Assembly: GCA_009377525.1 (NCBI GenBank)
Contig: WHTW01000057.1
Coordinates: 1 to 42,214, forward strand
Source: Rhodospirillales bacterium
GTDB taxonomy: Bacteria > Pseudomonadota > Alphaproteobacteria > Reyranellales > Reyranellaceae
Direction of reading: 5' to 3'
Length of the DNA: 42,214 nucleotides
Made by a program: the position numbers and the translations under genes. The stretch's first letter is position 1, and every line of letters starts with the position of its first letter. The notes under the pieces are model-generated. The model was not told where the DNA came from and made no database searches. It saw nothing but the letters and a program-made list of their open reading frames with translations. This document shows, in pieces, positions 42,176 through 42,214 of the stretch.

Positions 42176-42214
42176 ACGCGCCCCCAAGCACCTCCATCGC
42201 CACCGAGGAGCTCC
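42172..42214 (+). CDS. Start of the DppF/OppF-type ATP-binding protein gene (cut by window end)
   Basis: ATG 42172 overlaps the TGA of the DppD-type gene. The frame is open to the window end and encodes [14 protein letters not shown]. By position in the operon it should be the second ATPase of the transporter. No family motif is yet visible, so the assignment rests on context. Confidence 0.7.
   Translation, partial: MNAPPSTSIATEEL

Overview
The window is a 42.2-kb stretch of GC-rich DNA, almost certainly from a soil or freshwater alphaproteobacterium. A Reyranella-like or other Rhodospirillales/Hyphomicrobiales-type organism would fit, but there is no rRNA or tRNA here to place it. The hints are the codon use, TrmFO, an aerobic-pathway CobF, Tat-exported family-5 solute-binding proteins and alphaproteobacterial-style intergenic inverted repeats. 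I see no tRNA, rRNA, CRISPR array or intact insertion sequence.

Layout. 1-6127: catabolic and hydrolytic genes (two FAD monooxygenases, a DUF900-type hydrolase, a C45-type Ntn hydrolase fused to pentapeptide repeats), then two small exported proteins on the minus strand. 6247-14566: an MDR dehydrogenase, glycogen phosphorylase, a VOC protein, and a minus-strand pair made of a Ca2+-type P-ATPase and a cytidylate-kinase-like/BON fusion. 14830-17226: an XRE-cupin regulator with its own operator, a DMT exporter, a small exported protein and a GYD protein. 17230-21328 (minus): CobF, a MATE exporter, an acyl carrier protein and TrmFO. 21376-24742: a Rid-family protein, an MFS transporter and NAD+ synthetase behind a promoter with nested dyads. 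24745-31763: a scarred accessory region. It holds a perfect 33-bp-arm palindrome, a phosphodiesterase, an NRAMP-type transporter with a frameshift, an exported lipase, a Tat-exported serine hydrolase, a gene stopped by an in-frame TGA, a duplicated 3' piece of an NRAMP gene, and a beta-lactamase-fold remnant. 31764-35418: glutathione transferase and a small hydrolase (plus), converging on NUDIX, SDR and a Gdx/SugE-type exporter (minus). 35552-end: an oligopeptide/nickel-type ABC operon with two tandem, partly gene-converted binding proteins, two permeases and two ATPases, the last cut by the window end.

The most interesting structure is a non-coding repeat present twice (30994-about 31475 and 33033-33703). 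Each copy carries a sigma70 promoter with identical hexamers (TTGACA, 17 bp, TAGAGT) but a diverged spacer. Downstream lie an invariant 30-nt segment, a bulged hairpin, and a 12-bp hairpin in which two base pairs have changed on both sides, so pairing is kept. A further block ends in GAGGAGGA. This is the pattern expected of a structured RNA and not of a protein. The outer ends of the repeats share a motif that directly follows the stop codons of three different genes. In the second copy the motif forms an inverted terminal repeat. I do not recognise this RNA family.
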